Positions 8,750 to 18,922 of a stretch of 64,000 nucleotides of DNA are shown here, in pieces. The notes under the pieces are model-generated. The model made no database searches. It worked only from the letters and a program-made list of their open reading frames with translations, and was not told the origin of the DNA. This DNA comes from Solimonas sp. Its GTDB lineage: Bacteria; Pseudomonadota; Gammaproteobacteria; Nevskiales; Nevskiaceae. Position 1 is the stretch's first letter, and every line of letters starts with the position of its first letter. The position numbers and the translations under genes are program-made. The stretch lies in NCBI GenBank assembly GCA_030149365.1, contig JASBRP010000021.1, positions 48,377-112,376 on the forward strand, read 5' to 3'.

Positions 8750-8815
8750 CGGCACCGGGCATGGCCCGGCACCTTCGGCGGCTTGCCCTCCCACGCCTGT
8801 GAAGGCACGCTGCCA

Positions 8816-8833
8816 CTTCAAGTGGACTTGAGG
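8816..8833. promoter_or_regulatory. SoxR/MerR-type dyad upstream of the merR-like gene
   Basis: CTTCAAGT-GG-ACTTGAGG is an almost perfect inverted repeat (one mismatch) ending 7 nt before the MerR-family start codon. It closely resembles the SoxR-type operator (CCTCAAGT...ACTTGAGG). MerR regulators typically bind such dyads between -35 and -10 boxes and control their own operon. The assignment to the adjacent regulator is inference. Confidence 0.55.
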
Positions 8834-8840
8834 TCAGGCG

Positions 8841-9284
8841 ATGCGTGAACTGGATATCGCCGAGGTGGCGGAGCGCTCCGGCGTTCCGGCCTCGACGCTG
8901 CGCTACTACGAGGAAAAGGGGCTGATCGCGTCGGTCGGCCGGCGCGGGCTGCGGCGCGTGTTCGGAGTCGGGGTGCTGGATCGCCTGGCACTGGTGTCGC
9001 TGGGCCGCATCGCCGGATTCTCGCTGGAGGAGATCACGCAGATGTTCGCGCCGGACGGGCGCCCGCGCATCGAACGCGAAGCCCTGGTCACCAAGGCCGA
9101 TGAACTGGACCAGCGGATCCGGCGCCTGCAGTCGGTGAGCCGCGGGCTGCGGCACGCCGCCGCCTGCAAGGCGCCGAGCCACATGGAATGCCCGAGCTTC
9201 CGGCGCATCCTGGACGCCGCGGCGGGCGGCGCGCTGCAAGTACCGCTGCCCAGGCCGCCGAAGCGCAGCAAGGCCCGCGCATGA
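8841..9284 (+). CDS. MerR-family transcriptional regulator
   Basis: 147-aa MerR-type regulator. Winged HTH at residues 4-70 (IAEVAERSGVPASTLRYYEEKGLI, then RRVFGVGVLDRLALVSLGRIAGFSLEEI), followed by a coiled-coil dimer helix (about 78-105) and a short tail with two cysteines, ACKAPSHMECPSF, which could be redox or metal responsive. The SoxR Cys cluster itself is not present. It starts a four-gene operon in which every junction is an ATGA overlap (9281-9284, 9646-9649, 10092-10095). A dyad like the SoxR box lies just upstream. Confidence 0.92.
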   Translation: MRELDIAEVAERSGVPASTLRYYEEKGLIASVGRRGLRRVFGVGVLDRLALVSLGRIAGFSLEEITQMFAPDGRPRIEREALVTKADELDQRIRRLQSVSRGLRHAAACKAPSHMECPSFRRILDAAAGGALQVPLPRPPKRSKARA

Positions 9285-9649
9285 TCCACGCGCTATTGGC
9301 TGACGCCGTCGTCGCCTTCCACTTCTGCTTCATCCTGTTCGCGGTGTTCGGCGCGCTGGCGGTGGCCTGGCGCTGGAGGCTGCGCTGGCTGCACCTGCCG
9401 GTGCTGGCCTGGGCCGCGGGGATCATGGCCCTGCACGGCATCTGCCCGCTGACGCCGCTGGAGAACCATCTGCGGGAGCTCGCGGGGCAGCAGGGCTACG
9501 ACGGCGGCTTCATCGACCACTACCTGCTGCCGCTGATCTACCCCGCCGGGCTGACGCCGGGCCTGCAGCTGGCGGGCGCGGTGCTGCTGGTGATCTTCAA
9601 CGCAACGTTGTACCTGTGGGCCTGGCGGCGGCATCATCCGCGGCCATGA
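9281..9649 (+). CDS. DUF2784 inner-membrane protein
   Basis: 122-aa integral membrane protein of the DUF2784 family. Four hydrophobic segments are visible (about 6-28, 34-54, 75-90 weak, 95-117), with the family-typical ADAVVAFHFCFILF, GICPLTPLENHLRELAG and FIDHYLLPLIYPAGLT motifs. Length is normal for the family; function is unknown. It overlaps the MerR gene by ATGA and the thioesterase gene by ATGA, so it depends on the same transcript. Confidence 0.88.
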   Translation: MIHALLADAVVAFHFCFILFAVFGALAVAWRWRLRWLHLPVLAWAAGIMALHGICPLTPLENHLRELAGQQGYDGGFIDHYLLPLIYPAGLTPGLQLAGAVLLVIFNATLYLWAWRRHHPRP

Positions 9650-10095
9650 ACCACGAAGAGACCACGGCCTACCTCCACCGCAGCATCCCGCTGACGGCGG
9701 CCATGGACGTGCGCGTACTGGCGCAGGAACCGGGCCGCGTGGAAATCCTGGCGCCGCTGGCGGCCAATGCCAATCATCACGGCAGTGCCTTCGGTGGCGC
9801 GCTGTCGACGCTGGCGATCCTCAGCGGCTGGGTGCTGGTGCAGCAAACCCTGGACGCTGCCGGCGTCGAGGCCAAGCTGATGGTCCAGCGCAGCGAATGC
9901 GATTACCTGGAGCCGGCGCTGGCTGATTTCAGCGCCGAGAGCCGCCTGCCCGAGGCCGAATGGCCGCGCTTCCTGCAGATGCTGCAGAAGCGCGGGCGTG
10001 CGAGGATTGCCGTGAACACCATCATCCGTATCGGCGAGCGCGAAGTGGCGCGGGCCAGCGGCACCTATGCCGCGATCAAGCAAGGACAGACATGA
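9646..10095 (+). CDS. YiiD-type hotdog-fold thioesterase
   Basis: 149-aa predicted hotdog-fold thioesterase resembling the C-terminal domain of YiiD. The key segment is NHHGSAFGGALSTLAILSGW (about residues 43-62), the helix and catalytic loop of this family; the strand region KLMVQRSECDYLEPA follows. It probably hydrolyses acyl-CoA or other acyl thioesters in the cytoplasm; the substrate is unknown. It is coupled by 4-nt overlaps to DUF2784 upstream and the Nudix gene downstream. Confidence 0.82.
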   Translation: MNHEETTAYLHRSIPLTAAMDVRVLAQEPGRVEILAPLAANANHHGSAFGGALSTLAILSGWVLVQQTLDAAGVEAKLMVQRSECDYLEPALADFSAESRLPEAEWPRFLQMLQKRGRARIAVNTIIRIGEREVARASGTYAAIKQGQT

Positions 10096-10616
10096 GCCGA
10101 GGATTCCAATTCTGCCCGCAGTGCGCCGCCCCGCTGGCCGCGCAGGACCACGACGGCACGCCGCGCATGGGCTGCGGTGCTGGCTGCGGCTACGTGTACT
10201 GGAACAACCCGACCCCGGTGGTGGCGGCGGTGGTGCAGCATGGCGAGGACCTGATCCTGGCGCGCAACGTCGCCTGGCCGGGCAAGTTCTTCGCGCTGAT
10301 CACGGGCTTCCTGGAGGCCAGCGATCCCTCGCCGGAGGAAGCCGTGGTGCGCGAGGTGGAGGAGGAGTTGGGCCTGCAGGGCCGCCCGCCGAGCTTCATC
10401 GGCCACTACCGCTTCGAGCGCATGAACCAGATCATCATCGCCTACCACGTGGTGGCCGACGGTGAGATCAAGCTCGGCGCGGAGCTGGCGGAGTACATCC
10501 GCGTGCCGCCGGCGCAGGCCACCTACTGGCCGGCCGCGACCGGCCTGGCATTGCGCGACTGGCTGCGTACCCAGGGCCATGATCCGCGGGAAATCCCGCT
10601 GCCGGGCCGCCGGTAG
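10092..10616 (+). CDS. NUDIX hydrolase with N-terminal zinc ribbon
   Basis: 174-aa Nudix hydrolase. An N-terminal CPQC...CGAGC zinc-ribbon-like segment (residues 8-35) precedes the Nudix domain, as in NudC-type enzymes. The Nudix box is visible as GFLEASDPSPEEAVVREVEEEL (about 74-95), with the metal-binding REVEEE core intact. Likely substrate is a nucleoside diphosphate derivative such as NADH or ADP-ribose; the length is shorter than NudC proper, so the symbol is not assigned. Last gene of the ATGA-linked operon; the secreted hydrolase gene starts 4 nt after its stop. Confidence 0.9.
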   Translation: MSRGFQFCPQCAAPLAAQDHDGTPRMGCGAGCGYVYWNNPTPVVAAVVQHGEDLILARNVAWPGKFFALITGFLEASDPSPEEAVVREVEEELGLQGRPPSFIGHYRFERMNQIIIAYHVVADGEIKLGAELAEYIRVPPAQATYWPAATGLALRDWLRTQGHDPREIPLPGRR

Positions 10617-10620
10617 CCCC

Positions 10621-11478
10621 GTGACGATCGCAGCACGGCGCTGGCTGCTGACGCTCGCGCTGCTGCTGCCCGCGCCGCTCGCCGCCGCACCGCTGGAGGA
10701 AACCTTGCCGTTGCCGCTGGCGTCCGGCCGCACGCTGGAGGCCCGCCTGCTACGCCCGGCGCAGGCGACGGAAAAGCTACCCGCCGTGATCCTGCTCGGC
10801 GGGTATCGCCGCGGTGCCGCCGCGCTGGACCTGGTGACCGCGGGCCGCCCGGTATTGCTGGCGGGCTTCGACTACCCGGTGGAACTGCCGCGCAAGCTGC
10901 GTGTGTCGGAGATCCCGCGCCTGCTGCCGCAGACGCGCCGCGGCATCGCCGAAACGCGCGAGGGCCTGGCCGTGCTGCATCGAGAGCTGCGCCAGCGCCC
11001 CGACGTGGACCCGCGGCGCATCACGCTGGTCGGTGTCAGCGCCGGCGCACCCTTCGCGACGCTGGCCGCGGCCGACGCCGGATTTCCCGCGGTGATCCTG
11101 GTGCATGGCTTCGCCGATCTGCCGGGCGTGATCCAGCATCAGTTCGCGCGGCGCTGGGAGCCCCGGGCCGGCTGGTTCGGCCGCGCGGGGGCCTGGATGA
11201 GCGCGCAGCTGCTGCATGCCCTGCTCGGCCTGCCCAACATCGAGCAGGCGGCCGCGACACTGAAGCCGGGCCAGCGCGTGCTGATGATCCGCGCCGAGCG
11301 CGACGACTTCATCCCCGCCGCCAGCAGCCTGGCGCTGGAGCGCGCGCTGCGCCGCTCGGCCGCGCGGGTGGACCTGGTGGTGCAGCCCGGCGGCCATGTG
11401 CGCGGCGCGGCGCAGGAGGAACTCAAGCCGGTGCTGGAGGCATCGCTGGAGTGGATGGCGCGGGAGAAGCTGATCTAG
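10621..11478 (+). CDS. Exported alpha/beta hydrolase
   Basis: 285-aa protein with a signal peptide (residues 1 to about 18, RRWLLTLALLLPAPLAAA). Nucleophile elbow GVSAG (about 140-144) and the late Asp and His candidates ERDDFIP and PGGHVRG complete an alpha/beta-hydrolase triad. It is therefore a periplasmic or secreted esterase or peptidase-like enzyme; substrate unknown. The GTG start 10621 lies 4 nt after the Nudix stop and places the signal peptide at the N-terminus; longer in-frame upstream sequence overlaps the Nudix gene and is not used. A strong hairpin of repeats follows. Confidence 0.82.
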   Translation: MTIAARRWLLTLALLLPAPLAAAPLEETLPLPLASGRTLEARLLRPAQATEKLPAVILLGGYRRGAAALDLVTAGRPVLLAGFDYPVELPRKLRVSEIPRLLPQTRRGIAETREGLAVLHRELRQRPDVDPRRITLVGVSAGAPFATLAAADAGFPAVILVHGFADLPGVIQHQFARRWEPRAGWFGRAGAWMSAQLLHALLGLPNIEQAAATLKPGQRVLMIRAERDDFIPAASSLALERALRRSAARVDLVVQPGGHVRGAAQEELKPVLEASLEWMAREKLI

Positions 11479-11571
11479 GCGGCGGTATGTGGGAGCAGCT
11501 GTTGGCCGCGAGCGCCCTTCGCGGCTCACAGCCGCTCCTACTTCGTTGGTCGCTCCCTCGCTGCTGCAGCT

Positions 11572-11629
11572 GTAGGAGCCGGCTTGCCGGCGACCGCAAG
11601 GCTTCTGTCGCCGGCAAGCCGGCTCCTAC
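11572..11629. repeat. REP-like inverted repeat pair between convergent genes
   Basis: Two 23-nt perfect inverted arms (11572-11594 and 11607-11629, each with core GCCGGCTTGCCGGCGAC or its complement) are separated by 12 nt. A related, more degenerate copy lies at about 11488-11550. It sits between the convergent hydrolase and LysR genes and may act as a bidirectional transcription stop or mRNA stabiliser, like REP elements of pseudomonads and xanthomonads. Confidence 0.8.
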
Positions 11630-11651
11630 ATGGAAGCCTTCGATCCGTGCC

Positions 11652-12566
11652 TCAATTCCTGGCCTTCCGCGTCTTGCCCCGCGCCACTCGCTCGCGCGCC
11701 AGCGCCACCATGTTCGCCACCGTCGGCGAATCCTCGCCCTCGCGGTAGACCAGGCTCATGCGCGCGCTCGGCGCGTCGCCGGCGATGGCGCGGTAGGTGA
11801 CGCCCTCGGAGTTGATCTGCTGCATCGAGGCCGGCACCAGCGACACGCCCAGGCCTGCCGCCACCAGGTTGACGATCGACGTCACCTGCGAGGCCTCCTG
11901 TGTCACGCGCGGGCTGAAGCCGCTGCGCTGGCAGGCGGCGATGATCTCGTCGTAAAGGCCGGAGCCGACCAGGCGCGGGAACAGCACGAAGTTCTCCGAG
12001 GCCAGGGCCCACAGCGACAGTGTGCGGAAGCGGGCCAGCGGATGGCCCTGCGGCAGGGCCACCAGGACTTCTTCGTCGAACAGCGGCTCGGTGACGAGGC
12101 CGGCGCTGTCGCCCAGCAGCGGGCGCACGAAAGCGATGTCGGCGGTGTTGTTGAGCACCGCCGCGGCCAGGGCCGGCGTGCTGTTCTCGTCGATCGCCAG
12201 GGCCACTTCCGGGTAACGCTGGCCGAACTCCCGGATCACCCTGGGGACAAAGGGATGGAAGGGCGCGGAGTTGATCATGCCGACGCGCAGCCGGCCCTGC
12301 TCGCCACGCGCTACGCGGCGGGCCTGGGCGCTGGCGCGATCCACGCTGGCCAGGATGGCGCGGGCGTCGCCGAAGAAGCTCTGTCCGGCGTCGGTCAGGG
12401 CCACGCCGCGCGGCAGGCGCCGGAACAGCGGCAGGCCCAGCTCCTGTTCCAGCTGCTGGATTTGCTGGCTCAGCGGCGGCTGGCCGATGCCGAGCCGGGC
12501 GGCCGCACGGGTGAAGTGCAGCTCCTCGGCCACGGCGACGAAGTAGCGCAGATGGCGCAGTTCCAC
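11652..12566 (-). CDS. LysR-family transcriptional regulator
   Basis: 304-aa LysR-type regulator. The N-terminal HTH reads ELRHLRYFVAVAEELHFTRAA...IGQPPLSQQIQQLE (residues 1-45), followed by the substrate-binding type 2 periplasmic-like domain (about 90-290). Sequence style resembles the CatM/BenM/CbbR-like branch. GTG 12566 is chosen because LysR proteins normally begin at xELRHLRYF; an in-frame TTG at 12593 would add nine residues. It is transcribed divergently from aceE with a dyad at 12602-12624 between them, so regulation of pyruvate dehydrogenase or of itself is possible but not shown. Confidence 0.93.
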   Translation of the reverse strand: MELRHLRYFVAVAEELHFTRAAARLGIGQPPLSQQIQQLEQELGLPLFRRLPRGVALTDAGQSFFGDARAILASVDRASAQARRVARGEQGRLRVGMINSAPFHPFVPRVIREFGQRYPEVALAIDENSTPALAAAVLNNTADIAFVRPLLGDSAGLVTEPLFDEEVLVALPQGHPLARFRTLSLWALASENFVLFPRLVGSGLYDEIIAACQRSGFSPRVTQEASQVTSIVNLVAAGLGVSLVPASMQQINSEGVTYRAIAGDAPSARMSLVYREGEDSPTVANMVALARERVARGKTRKARN

Positions 12567-12601
12567 GGGACGTATAGGTAGAAAGTATGGCAAGTGCCTG
12601 A

Positions 12602-12624
12602 TTCATATATTGGACATATAAGAA
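12602..12624. promoter_or_regulatory. AT-rich dyad between lysR and aceE
   Basis: A 23-bp near-palindrome with arms TTC-a-TATAT and ATATA-a-GAA around a 5-nt centre lies 36 nt upstream of the LysR start and 64 nt upstream of aceE. It stands out from the GC-rich surroundings. It could be a LysR box or an operator for another regulator of pyruvate dehydrogenase, and it may also contain the promoter elements. Confidence 0.5.
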
Positions 12625-12688
12625 GGGCACTGTCTACAGTCCCGCCGATTGGGTAAAACAGACTTTCCACGCAGGCGAGGAGCAGGCC

Positions 12689-15346
<2,658 letters not shown>

Positions 15347-15349
15347 GCC

Positions 15350-17023
15350 ATGGCCAATATCGACGTGAAGGTTCCGGACATCGGCGACAGCCATGACGTG
15401 CCGGTGATCGAGTTGCTGGTGAAGGACGGCGACCTGGTGGAGAAGGACCAGCCGCTGCTGGTGCTGGAGTCCGACAAGGCCACCATGGAGGTGCCGGCCC
15501 CGGCGGCCGGTACGGTGCGCGGGCTCCAGGTGAAGGTCGGCGACAAGCTCAATGCCGGCAGCGCGATCTGCCAGCTGGAATCGGCGGAGGGCGCTGCGAA
15601 AACTGAAGCGAAAGCGCCGGTGGGAGCGGCTTCAGCCACCAAGGCACCGCCTGCTCCAGAGAAAAAGATCGCGGCTGAAGCCGCTCCCGCGAAGAAGGCG
15701 GAAGCCCCCGCTCCTGCAGCAGCGCCTGCGGGCGGCGGTAGCCTGGAAGTACGCATCCCGGACCTGGGCGACAGCCACGACGTGCCGGTGATCGAGCTGC
15801 TGGTGCAGGACGGCGACACGGTGGAGAAGGACCAGCCGCTGCTGGTGCTGGAGTCCGACAAGGCGACGATGGAAGTGCCGGCGCCGTCTGCCGGCACCGT
15901 GCGTGCGCTGAAGGTGAAGCTCGGCGACAAGCTGTCGAAGGGGGACGTGGTCTGCTCTTTGGAGCAGACGGGAATCGGGAATCGGGAATCGGGAATCGTT
16001 CAAGACGCTCCGGAGAAGCGCGTGGAGCCGGAGGCTGTGAAGGAGCCGGTGTCCGCGTCGCCGCCACAAAAGATCGCGTCTGAAGCCGCGCCCACGAAAG
16101 CAGCGGGTGACGTGCCGTATGCCGGTCCCGCCACACGCCAGTTCGCTCGCAAGCTCGGCGTAGACCTGGCGCAAGTGAAGGGTTCCGGCCCACGTGGGCG
16201 CATCGTGATCGAGGATGTACAGGGCTTCGTGAAGTCGCGGCTAACGGCCGCGCCGACGATTCCCGATTCCCGATTCCCGATTCCCGGCGGTTCCAGCGGC
16301 ATCCCGCCGATCCCGGCGCAGGACTTCTCGTTGTACGGCGAGATCGAGAACAAGCCGCTGGCGCGCATTCGCAAGATTTCCGCAGCGCACCTGCAGCGCA
16401 GCTGGCTCAACGTGCCGCACGTCACGCAGAACGACGAGGCCGACATCACCGAGCTGGAGGCCTTCCGCAAGTCGCAGGGCGAGGAGTTGAATCTCAAGCT
16501 GACCTTGCTGCCCTTCATCATGAAGGCGGTGGCTGCGGTGATGAAGCAGTACCCGGAGTTCAACAGCTCGCTGTCGCCCGATGGCGAAAGCCTGCTGATG
16601 AAGAAGTACTGCCACATCGGCTTTGCCGCCGACACGCCCAACGGCCTGGTGGTGCCGGTGGTGCGCGACGTCTGGTCCAAGGGCATCGTGCAGTTGTCCA
16701 ACGAATGCGGCGAGCTGGCCAAGAAGGCACGCGACGGCAAGCTCAAGCCCGACGAGATGAAAGGCGGCTGCTTCTCGATCTCCTCGCTTGGCGGCATCGG
16801 CGGCAGCCACTTCACGCCGATCGTGAATGCGCCGGAGGTGGCGATCCTCGGCGTGTCGCGCTCGCAGATGAAACCCATCTGGAACGGCAAGGAATTCCAG
16901 CCGCGCCTGATGTGCCCGCTGTCGCTGTCCTACGATCACCGCGTGATCGACGGCGCGGCGGCCGCGCGCTTCGTGGTGGCGCTGGGCAAGCTGATGGCGG
17001 ATATGCGCAGGCTGGCGCTGTGA
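15350..17023 (+). CDS. aceF: Dihydrolipoamide acetyltransferase, E2 of pyruvate dehydrogenase, two lipoyl domains
   Basis: 557-aa E2 core enzyme. Domain order: lipoyl domain 1 (about 1-75, lipoyl Lys43 in ESDKATME), Ala/Pro linker, lipoyl domain 2 (about 128-203, Lys171 in the same ESDKATME), linker, E1/E3-binding domain (about 256-295, ATRQFARKLGVDLAQVKGSGPRGRI), linker, catalytic acetyltransferase domain (about 325-557) with SYDHRVIDG (His530, Asp534). The three linkers are unusual: the first is encoded by a 16-bp inverted repeat and the other two by four-copy GGGAATC arrays in opposite orientation. Three nt after aceE; a hairpin follows the stop. The catalytic domain and lipoyl sites are intact, so it should be functional. 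Confidence 0.97.
   Translation: MANIDVKVPDIGDSHDVPVIELLVKDGDLVEKDQPLLVLESDKATMEVPAPAAGTVRGLQVKVGDKLNAGSAICQLESAEGAAKTEAKAPVGAASATKAPPAPEKKIAAEAAPAKKAEAPAPAAAPAGGGSLEVRIPDLGDSHDVPVIELLVQDGDTVEKDQPLLVLESDKATMEVPAPSAGTVRALKVKLGDKLSKGDVVCSLEQTGIGNRESGIVQDAPEKRVEPEAVKEPVSASPPQKIASEAAPTKAAGDVPYAGPATRQFARKLGVDLAQVKGSGPRGRIVIEDVQGFVKSRLTAAPTIPDSRFPIPGGSSGIPPIPAQDFSLYGEIENKPLARIRKISAAHLQRSWLNVPHVTQNDEADITELEAFRKSQGEELNLKLTLLPFIMKAVAAVMKQYPEFNSSLSPDGESLLMKKYCHIGFAADTPNGLVVPVVRDVWSKGIVQLSNECGELAKKARDGKLKPDEMKGGCFSISSLGGIGGSHFTPIVNAPEVAILGVSRSQMKPIWNGKEFQPRLMCPLSLSYDHRVIDGAAAARFVVALGKLMADMRRLAL
15622..15688. repeat. Inverted repeat inside aceF first linker
   Basis: GGGAGCGGCTTCAGCC at 15622-15637 is perfectly inverted as GGCTGAAGCCGCTCCC at 15673-15688. 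It resembles the intergenic palindromic repeats of this genome (compare the GCCGCTCCTAC types at 11540 and 20290) yet is translated in frame into the Ala-rich linker between lipoyl domains 1 and 2. A diverged arm recurs near 16078-16095 in the second linker. Confidence 0.8.
15970..16285. repeat. Oppositely oriented heptamer arrays flanking the AceF subunit-binding domain
   Basis: Four tandem GGGAATC units at 15970-15997 and four tandem GATTCCC units at 16258-16285 form a 28-bp inverted repeat with about 260 bp between the arms. Both arrays are inside aceF and read in frame as linker peptides (GIGNRESGI and IPDSRFPIPGG). Such heptamer arrays are otherwise typical intergenic repeats in xanthomonad-like genomes. 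Confidence 0.9.
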
Positions 17024-17028
17024 ATCCT

Positions 17029-17059
17029 GCTCCCCTCTCCTCGCAAAGGAGAGGGGAGC
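17029..17059 (+). terminator. Hairpin after aceEF
   Basis: GCTCCCCTCTCC (17029-17040), a 7-nt loop and GGAGAGGGGAGC (17048-17059) form a 12-bp perfect stem starting 5 nt after the aceF stop. No T-run follows, so it may be a stabilising or Rho-assisted structure rather than a classical intrinsic terminator. The stem belongs to the CCCTCTCC repeat type seen again at 57077 and 63469. Confidence 0.55.
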
Positions 17060-17151
17060 AAAGAAGCAGCGCCGCAAGCTGAACGAACGCTGAAGCGACG
17101 CGAAAGAAAATCATTTGTTTCGCGCCGCTGCGTTGCTAGACTCCCCTGGCC

Positions 17152-17751
17152 ATGACAAGGACGTTACTACTCGTTGCCGCGCTGCTGGCGCCGGCACTGG
17201 CATCCGCCCAATCGGCTGGACGCCCCCAATACATCTCCGACGACATCACCGTGACGCTGCGCCAGCAGCCGCGCAACGACGCGCCCCCCATGGGCGTGCT
17301 CAAGAGCGGCGCCAAGGTCAGCGTGCTGGAGTCCCTGGGTCCCGAGAGCTTCGCTCGCATCCGTACGGCCGATGGCCGTGAAGGCTGGGTGACGGCGCGC
17401 TTCATCTCGGCGCAGCCCGCGGCCAAGGAGCGCTACCAGCAGGCGCAGCAGGAGCTCGATGCCGCGCAGAAGCGCGCACAGAACCTGGAGCGCGAGCTCA
17501 CCGCGGCGCAGCAGCAGCTGGGCCAGGCCAAGCCGGCCTTCGAGCTGGCGCGCGAGAACGAGTCGCTCAAGGCCACCATCACGGAGCTGCGGAGCTCCGC
17601 GGAAACCCTGCAGCAGCGCTTCGACGTGGAGCGCGCCAAGCGCAAGACGCTGATCACCGGCGCCAGCCTGGTGGGTGCCGGCGTGCTGTTGGGCCTGGTC
17701 CTGCCCTGGCTGGGCGGCGGCCGCAAGAAGCGGCGCTACGGCGACTTCTGA
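17152..17751 (+). CDS. TIGR04211-type SH3 domain protein (YgiM-like), membrane anchored
   Basis: 199-aa envelope protein. Signal peptide (1-20, ending ASAQ), a bacterial SH3 domain (about 25-85, YISDDITVTLRQQPRNDAP...GREGWVTARFIS), a long coiled coil (about 90-170, rich in Gln, Ala and Glu) and a C-terminal transmembrane helix (about 174-192) followed by basic residues GGRKKRRYG. This is the architecture of YgiM-type proteins. The SH3b domain should face the periplasm and bind peptidoglycan or peptide ligands; exact role unknown. Monocistronic as far as seen. Confidence 0.9.
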   Translation: MTRTLLLVAALLAPALASAQSAGRPQYISDDITVTLRQQPRNDAPPMGVLKSGAKVSVLESLGPESFARIRTADGREGWVTARFISAQPAAKERYQQAQQELDAAQKRAQNLERELTAAQQQLGQAKPAFELARENESLKATITELRSSAETLQQRFDVERAKRKTLITGASLVGAGVLLGLVLPWLGGGRKKRRYGDF

Positions 17752-17779
17752 AAGCTCCCTGATTCAGAACTCATGCAAT

Positions 17780-17805
17780 GTCATACCGGCTTTCGCCGGT
17801 ATGAC
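17780..17805. repeat. Short palindromic repeat (ATACCGGC type)
   Basis: GTCATACCGGC - TTTC - GCCGGTATGAC, a near-perfect stem-loop. The same ATACCGGC...GCCGGTAT core recurs at 52759-52778 and in degenerate form near 38360 and 42246. It lies in the 124-bp gap after the SH3 gene. Confidence 0.7.
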
Positions 17806-17875
17806 GGTTCAGAGACAGTTGCCGGCACTTTCCGGCAATGGAATGCTGTCGCCTCTTTGATTCGGGGGCGATGTC

Positions 17876-18889
17876 ATGAAACTGCTGCGCCGGCTGCTGG
17901 TCGCGCTCGTGGTGCTGCTGGGCCTGCTGGCCGTGGTCGTGGCCTGGCTGCGCACGCAGGCGCCGGGCATGGATGCCTACCGCGCGCACCATTACGAATC
18001 GGCCCCACAGCCCGGTGCATTGACCGCCACCTGGTACGGCGTCAGCGCCCTGCTGCTGCGCGACGGCGAGCACGCGATCCTGATCGACCCCTTCTTCACC
18101 CGGCCCGAGGGCCTACTGCCGCTGGTGCTGAACCGCGCGATCGCGCCGGATGAAACGCGCATCGCCGCGGCACTGCTGGCGGCCCGCATCGACAAGCTCG
18201 ACGCGGTGCTGGTCTCGCACTCGCACTACGACCACGGCATGGATGCTGGCGTGGTGGCCAGGCTCACCGGCGCGATGCTGATGGGTTCCGCCAGCACGGC
18301 CAACATCGGCCGCGGCGCGGGCCTGCCGGATGGCCGCATCCGCCGCATCGAGCCGGGCCAGACGATCACGGTCGGGCGCTTCCGCATCCGCTTCATCGCC
18401 AGCCGCCATGCCGGCGCCAGCGGCGGCCGGCCTACCGGCGACATCACGGCGCCGCTGCGCACGCCGGCGCACTACCTGGACTACAAGCTCGGCGGCACCT
18501 ATTCGATCCTGGTGGAGCATCCGCAGGGCAAGGTGCTGCACCACGGCAGTGCCGGCTGGGAGCCGGGCGCCCTGGCCGGCCTGCGCGCCGACCTGGTGTT
18601 CCTGGGCGTGGCGCTGGTGGGCGATCTGCCGGACTACCTGCGCGAGACGGTGGACGCGGTCGGCGCGCAGCGCGTCATTCCGGTGCACTGGGACGACTTC
18701 ACCCTGCCGCTGGACCAGCCGCTGCGGCCCTTCCCCCTGGTGGTGCGCCTGGACCGCTTCTTCGAGGGCATGGCGCAGCGCCCGGAAATCCAGGTCCAGA
18801 CCCTGGAGCTGGGCCAGACGGTGACGCTGTTCCCGGCGTCAGTGCCGTCGGGCGGCGCCGCCAGTGTGGCGGAACCGGAAATGCGCTAA
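17876..18889 (+). CDS. Membrane-anchored metallo-beta-lactamase-fold hydrolase (UlaG/RomA-like)
   Basis: 337-aa protein. An N-terminal hydrophobic helix (about 8-26) anchors it or serves as signal. The metallo-beta-lactamase fold is shown by LLIDPFF (about 62-68), VSHSHYDHGMD (about 112-122, the HxHxDH metal motif) and later metal-ligand candidates FIASRHA, GSAGWEP and PVHWDD. The layout resembles RomA/UlaG/NAPE-PLD-like hydrolases acting on phosphodiesters or lactones, active site probably periplasmic. Substrate unknown. The next gene, a lipoprotein, starts 33 nt later and may be co-transcribed. Confidence 0.88.
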   Translation: MKLLRRLLVALVVLLGLLAVVVAWLRTQAPGMDAYRAHHYESAPQPGALTATWYGVSALLLRDGEHAILIDPFFTRPEGLLPLVLNRAIAPDETRIAAALLAARIDKLDAVLVSHSHYDHGMDAGVVARLTGAMLMGSASTANIGRGAGLPDGRIRRIEPGQTITVGRFRIRFIASRHAGASGGRPTGDITAPLRTPAHYLDYKLGGTYSILVEHPQGKVLHHGSAGWEPGALAGLRADLVFLGVALVGDLPDYLRETVDAVGAQRVIPVHWDDFTLPLDQPLRPFPLVVRLDRFFEGMAQRPEIQVQTLELGQTVTLFPASVPSGGAASVAEPEMR

Positions 18890-18922
18890 AACTGGCATCC
18901 ATACCAATCCGGGGGAATACCC

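Noticed and set aside
8750..8815. Terminator hairpin after tetR
   Set aside because: Only a 6-bp stem (CCGGGC/GCCCGG) with mismatches beyond and no T-run, so support is too weak.
15970..16285. Heptamer arrays in aceF as a CRISPR or satellite array
   Set aside because: Units are 7 nt without spacers and stay in frame as linker codons; no CRISPR repeat-spacer pattern.
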